Made by a program: the position numbers and the translations under genes. Source: JAENWH01 sp038248745 (lineage in GTDB: Bacteria; Bacillota; Clostridia; Peptostreptococcales; Anaerovoracaceae). From it: 7,596 bases of DNA. Below, piece after piece: positions 5,807 to 7,596 of this stretch. The stretch's first letter is position 1; every line of letters begins with the position of its first letter. Below the pieces are notes generated by a model. It did not search any database and was not told the DNA's origin. It worked only from the letters and a program-made list of their open reading frames with translations. The stretch spans positions 1 to 7,596 of the forward strand of contig JBBRXC010000078.1 of the NCBI GenBank assembly GCA_038248745.1. Reading direction: 5' to 3'.

Positions 5807-5812
5807 CCTCCT
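5807..5812 (-). promoter_or_regulatory. Ribosome binding site deciding the folD start
   Basis: A perfect AGGAGG on the minus strand, seven bases before ATG at 5799. It places the start 11 codons downstream of the longest open frame. Confidence 0.85.
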
Positions 5813-5841
5813 ATTACACCAAATGCAGGCAATATGTTTCA

Positions 5842-5866
5842 CAATGCGAAACGGTATTTCACATTG
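5842..5866 (-). promoter_or_regulatory. Imperfect dyad in the folD leader (operator or RNA hairpin)
   Basis: CAATGTGAAA (5866-5857) and TTTCGCATTG (5851-5842) on the minus strand form a ten-base stem with one U-G wobble and a five-base loop. It would lie at about +8 to +33 of the folD transcript. An overlapping shorter dyad on the plus strand, GTTTC (5837-5841) and GAAAC (5848-5852), shares the GAAA arm, so the two are mutually exclusive. As plus-strand direct repeats the site also reads TTTCACAATG and TTTCACATTG. It could be a repressor site just downstream of the promoter or a stabilising 5' hairpin. No U-run follows, so it is not an attenuator-type terminator. Confidence 0.5.
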
Positions 5867-5880
5867 ATAAATTCACTATT

Positions 5881-5909
5881 ATTTTACGATTAGCTTATGG
5901 AAAAGTCAA
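5881..5909 (-). promoter_or_regulatory. Promoter of the folD-panB-SOUL operon
   Basis: TTGACT (5909-5904) and TAAAAT (5886-5881) on the minus strand are each one base from consensus and are separated by 17 bases. The -35 begins 8 nt past the PBP stop codon, with no terminator between. The predicted start is near 5874, giving a leader of about 75 nt that carries the dyad at 5842-5866. Confidence 0.8.
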
Positions 5910-5916
5910 GTATTTT

Positions 5917-7596
5917 TTAGTTTTCTACCGGATTCACAACCCCGCCTTCACTTGTTACTGCCCCTCCTGTAATGGCTGACCCTGTGACTGGCTCAATTAC
6001 TGGAGGCGGTGGTGGATATGGATTTTTTCTGGTCTTATAGGTGCCTACTAAGTAATACTCCCCATACTTGTTTTCCACATTATTTGGCATGTCGTAAGTG
6101 CCGGTTGGCAACCCTTCACATATCTGGCCCATGATATTGCTCCAAAGGCGAGTGGCCGCGTTGGATCCCTGGCTCAGTTCAACATTAAGATCGTTTCCAA
6201 TCCAAAGTGCCGCAGAATATTGAGGGGTGAATCCAACAAACCAGGCATCATAGTTATCCGTAGTGGTGCCGGTCTTGCCTGCCACCGGTTGCCCTTCAAT
6301 GGAAGCGCCTTTAGCAATACCTTTGCTGACGGTCGTTCTTAAAATGTCAGTCATGATAAAAGCAACGCCTTTATTCATCGCCTGGCTAGTACTGGCAATT
6401 TTTTCTAACAATACATTGCCATCTGCATCCAACACCTTTGAATAGCAAATCGGTTCAATGTATTGCCCCGCATTTGGGAAAGCGCCATAGGCTGCAGCCA
6501 TTTCAACTGGAGAAATTCCTCTTGTCATTCCACCAAGACCCAAGGCGGCCAGGTTGTAATCATCCTGTACAATACTCGTAATACCGAGACCTTTCATGAA
6601 GGCTATAGATTTATCAATACCTATTGATTCAAGAAGTTTGACCGCTGTTATGTTAATAGACTGTTCAATGCATCTACGAATCGTCACATATCCTTTGTAC
6701 CCAGGATACCAGTTCTCAGGCCATAGCTTACCCTCTACATAATAAGCTGAATCCTCAAGGTAACTTCCCGCTGTCCAGTCGGAATCCTCCCCTGCACCTG
6801 GTTCTAAAGCGGGTCCATATACTGCAATTGGCTTGATTGAAGATCCCGGCTGACGGGCACTAATCGCTCTGTTGTATAATCGACTTCCGGTTAGATTTCT
6901 TCCACCCATCATGGCTTTAATTTGTCCCGTCTTCCAGTCTGTGATCACCATTCCTGCCTGAGGCTGGACTGCCTTTTGGCTCAATGTATACTGAGATGCC
7001 TGAATATATGCCCCATTTTCACTGAATTTAAAGAAATCCGGCTGATCTACAAAGAAAGATTTGTTGATAATTAAATCTCCTTTATCAGTCCTTTCCTTGT
7101 ATTTTGAATCAATAAAAATGTTACCACCATTCATGACATAGAACACACCACTTTCAACCTGATAAAGATTTTTAAACTCTATGGTGTAGTCTGTAACACC
7201 CGCCGAGGCCGTTTTATAAAAATTTAGGCGCTTCCCACCAAATATGATCAGGTTCCCATCGCCGTCGACACCATATTCTGAAGGTGTAAGAAGGAAGTTT
7301 CCATCGGAATCAAAATAATTAGAAATGTTATATAATATTATATTTCCCTTTGAATCAAGTATATTGCCTCCATTGTCTTTATCAAGCCCAATCACCCTTG
7401 GGAAATTATCGTTTTTCTCGAATTCTGTGGCTGTTATTTTTTGCATGTTTGCATTTATTGTGCTGTAAATCTTCAGCCCTCCACTTTGCAACATGTCGTT
7501 GGCAGTCTCTTCGTTTATGTTCAACGTTTCTGTCAAATCTTTCTTGACCTGTTTCATCAGATAATCAGAAAAATAGGAGTACACATCAACAGCAAC
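5917..7596 (-). CDS. Class A penicillin-binding protein, transpeptidase part (N-terminus outside window)
   Basis: The C-terminal 559 residues of a bifunctional PBP1A/PonA-like enzyme that cross-links peptidoglycan at the outer face of the membrane. The frame is open at the window edge: VAVD precedes the GTG at 7584, so that GTG is internal. The signal anchor and glycosyltransferase domain must lie upstream. Counting from the first visible residue, the active-site motifs are SSIK (catalytic Ser252, Lys255), SIN (313-315) and KTGTT (441-445); all are intact. GLKIYSTINANMQ (40-52) is the usual entry to the transpeptidase region. Before the active site is an inserted region with three DxxGN-type turns (about 77-115), probably an accessory OB-like module. 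The C-terminus is a low-complexity tail with PYPPPPP followed by Gly/Ser/Thr/Val-rich sequence, common in clostridial PBPs. There is no terminator before the folD promoter. Confidence 0.95.
   Translation of the reverse strand, partial: VAVDVYSYFSDYLMKQVKKDLTETLNINEETANDMLQSGGLKIYSTINANMQKITATEFEKNDNFPRVIGLDKDNGGNILDSKGNIILYNISNYFDSDGNFLLTPSEYGVDGDGNLIIFGGKRLNFYKTASAGVTDYTIEFKNLYQVESGVFYVMNGGNIFIDSKYKERTDKGDLIINKSFFVDQPDFFKFSENGAYIQASQYTLSQKAVQPQAGMVITDWKTGQIKAMMGGRNLTGSRLYNRAISARQPGSSIKPIAVYGPALEPGAGEDSDWTAGSYLEDSAYYVEGKLWPENWYPGYKGYVTIRRCIEQSINITAVKLLESIGIDKSIAFMKGLGITSIVQDDYNLAALGLGGMTRGISPVEMAAAYGAFPNAGQYIEPICYSKVLDADGNVLLEKIASTSQAMNKGVAFIMTDILRTTVSKGIAKGASIEGQPVAGKTGTTTDNYDAWFVGFTPQYSAALWIGNDLNVELSQGSNAATRLWSNIMGQICEGLPTGTYDMPNNVENKYGEYYLVGTYKTRKNPYPPPPPVIEPVTGSAITGGAVTSEGGVVNPVEN

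Noticed and set aside
5800..5832. Longer folD start at 5832
   Set aside because: It has no ribosome binding site, and the extra 11 residues precede the normal FolD N-terminus. AGGAGG sits at the right distance from 5799 instead.
7582..7584. GTG at 7584 as the PBP start
   Set aside because: The frame continues upstream to the window edge, and a class A PBP needs a membrane anchor and glycosyltransferase domain before this point.

Overview
The window is AT-rich, and every gene I can support lies on the minus strand. The Shine-Dalgarno sites are strong (AGGAGG, GGGAGG), the promoters look like sigma-A type, and the proteins look clostridial: paired UspA proteins, a variant FolD, and a class A PBP with a Pro-rich tail. 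I infer a low-GC Firmicute, most likely an anaerobic clostridium. The sequence alone does not fix the genus.

Layout from high to low coordinates, which is the direction of transcription. (1) 7596-5917 is the C-terminal 559 residues of a class A penicillin-binding protein, open at the window edge. (2) 5909-3468 is a probable operon. A good promoter starts 8 nt past the PBP stop and is followed by a leader with an imperfect 10-bp dyad. The genes are folD (methylene-THF dehydrogenase family), panB (ketopantoate hydroxymethyltransferase, which consumes methylene-THF) and a SOUL-type heme-binding protein. (3) 3472-1934 is a tandem duplication with an 854-bp period. Each unit held a small YfgJ-like zinc-ribbon gene followed by a universal stress protein gene. 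In the unit next to the SOUL gene only the 3' end of the zinc-ribbon gene survives. (4) 1919-1428 is a shikimate-kinase-like P-loop kinase. (5) About 1411 to 1 is an IS200/IS605-family element: left-end hairpin, promoter, tnpA (HUH Y1 transposase) and tnpB (RNA-guided nuclease family). It runs off the window before the tnpB zinc ribbon, the last RuvC motif and the right end.

The clearest functional link is folD next to panB: one enzyme interconverts 5,10-methylene-THF and the other uses it as one-carbon donor for pantothenate and CoA synthesis. This FolD lacks the Lys and Gln normally needed for cyclohydrolase activity, so it may be a dehydrogenase only. The kinase lacks a shikimate-binding Arg and may have a different substrate. 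I found no CRISPR array, tRNA, rRNA or clear new multi-gene system. The points of interest are enzyme variants, the decayed tandem duplication, the folD leader dyad and the transposon end. No gene-free stretch exceeds about 210 bases.
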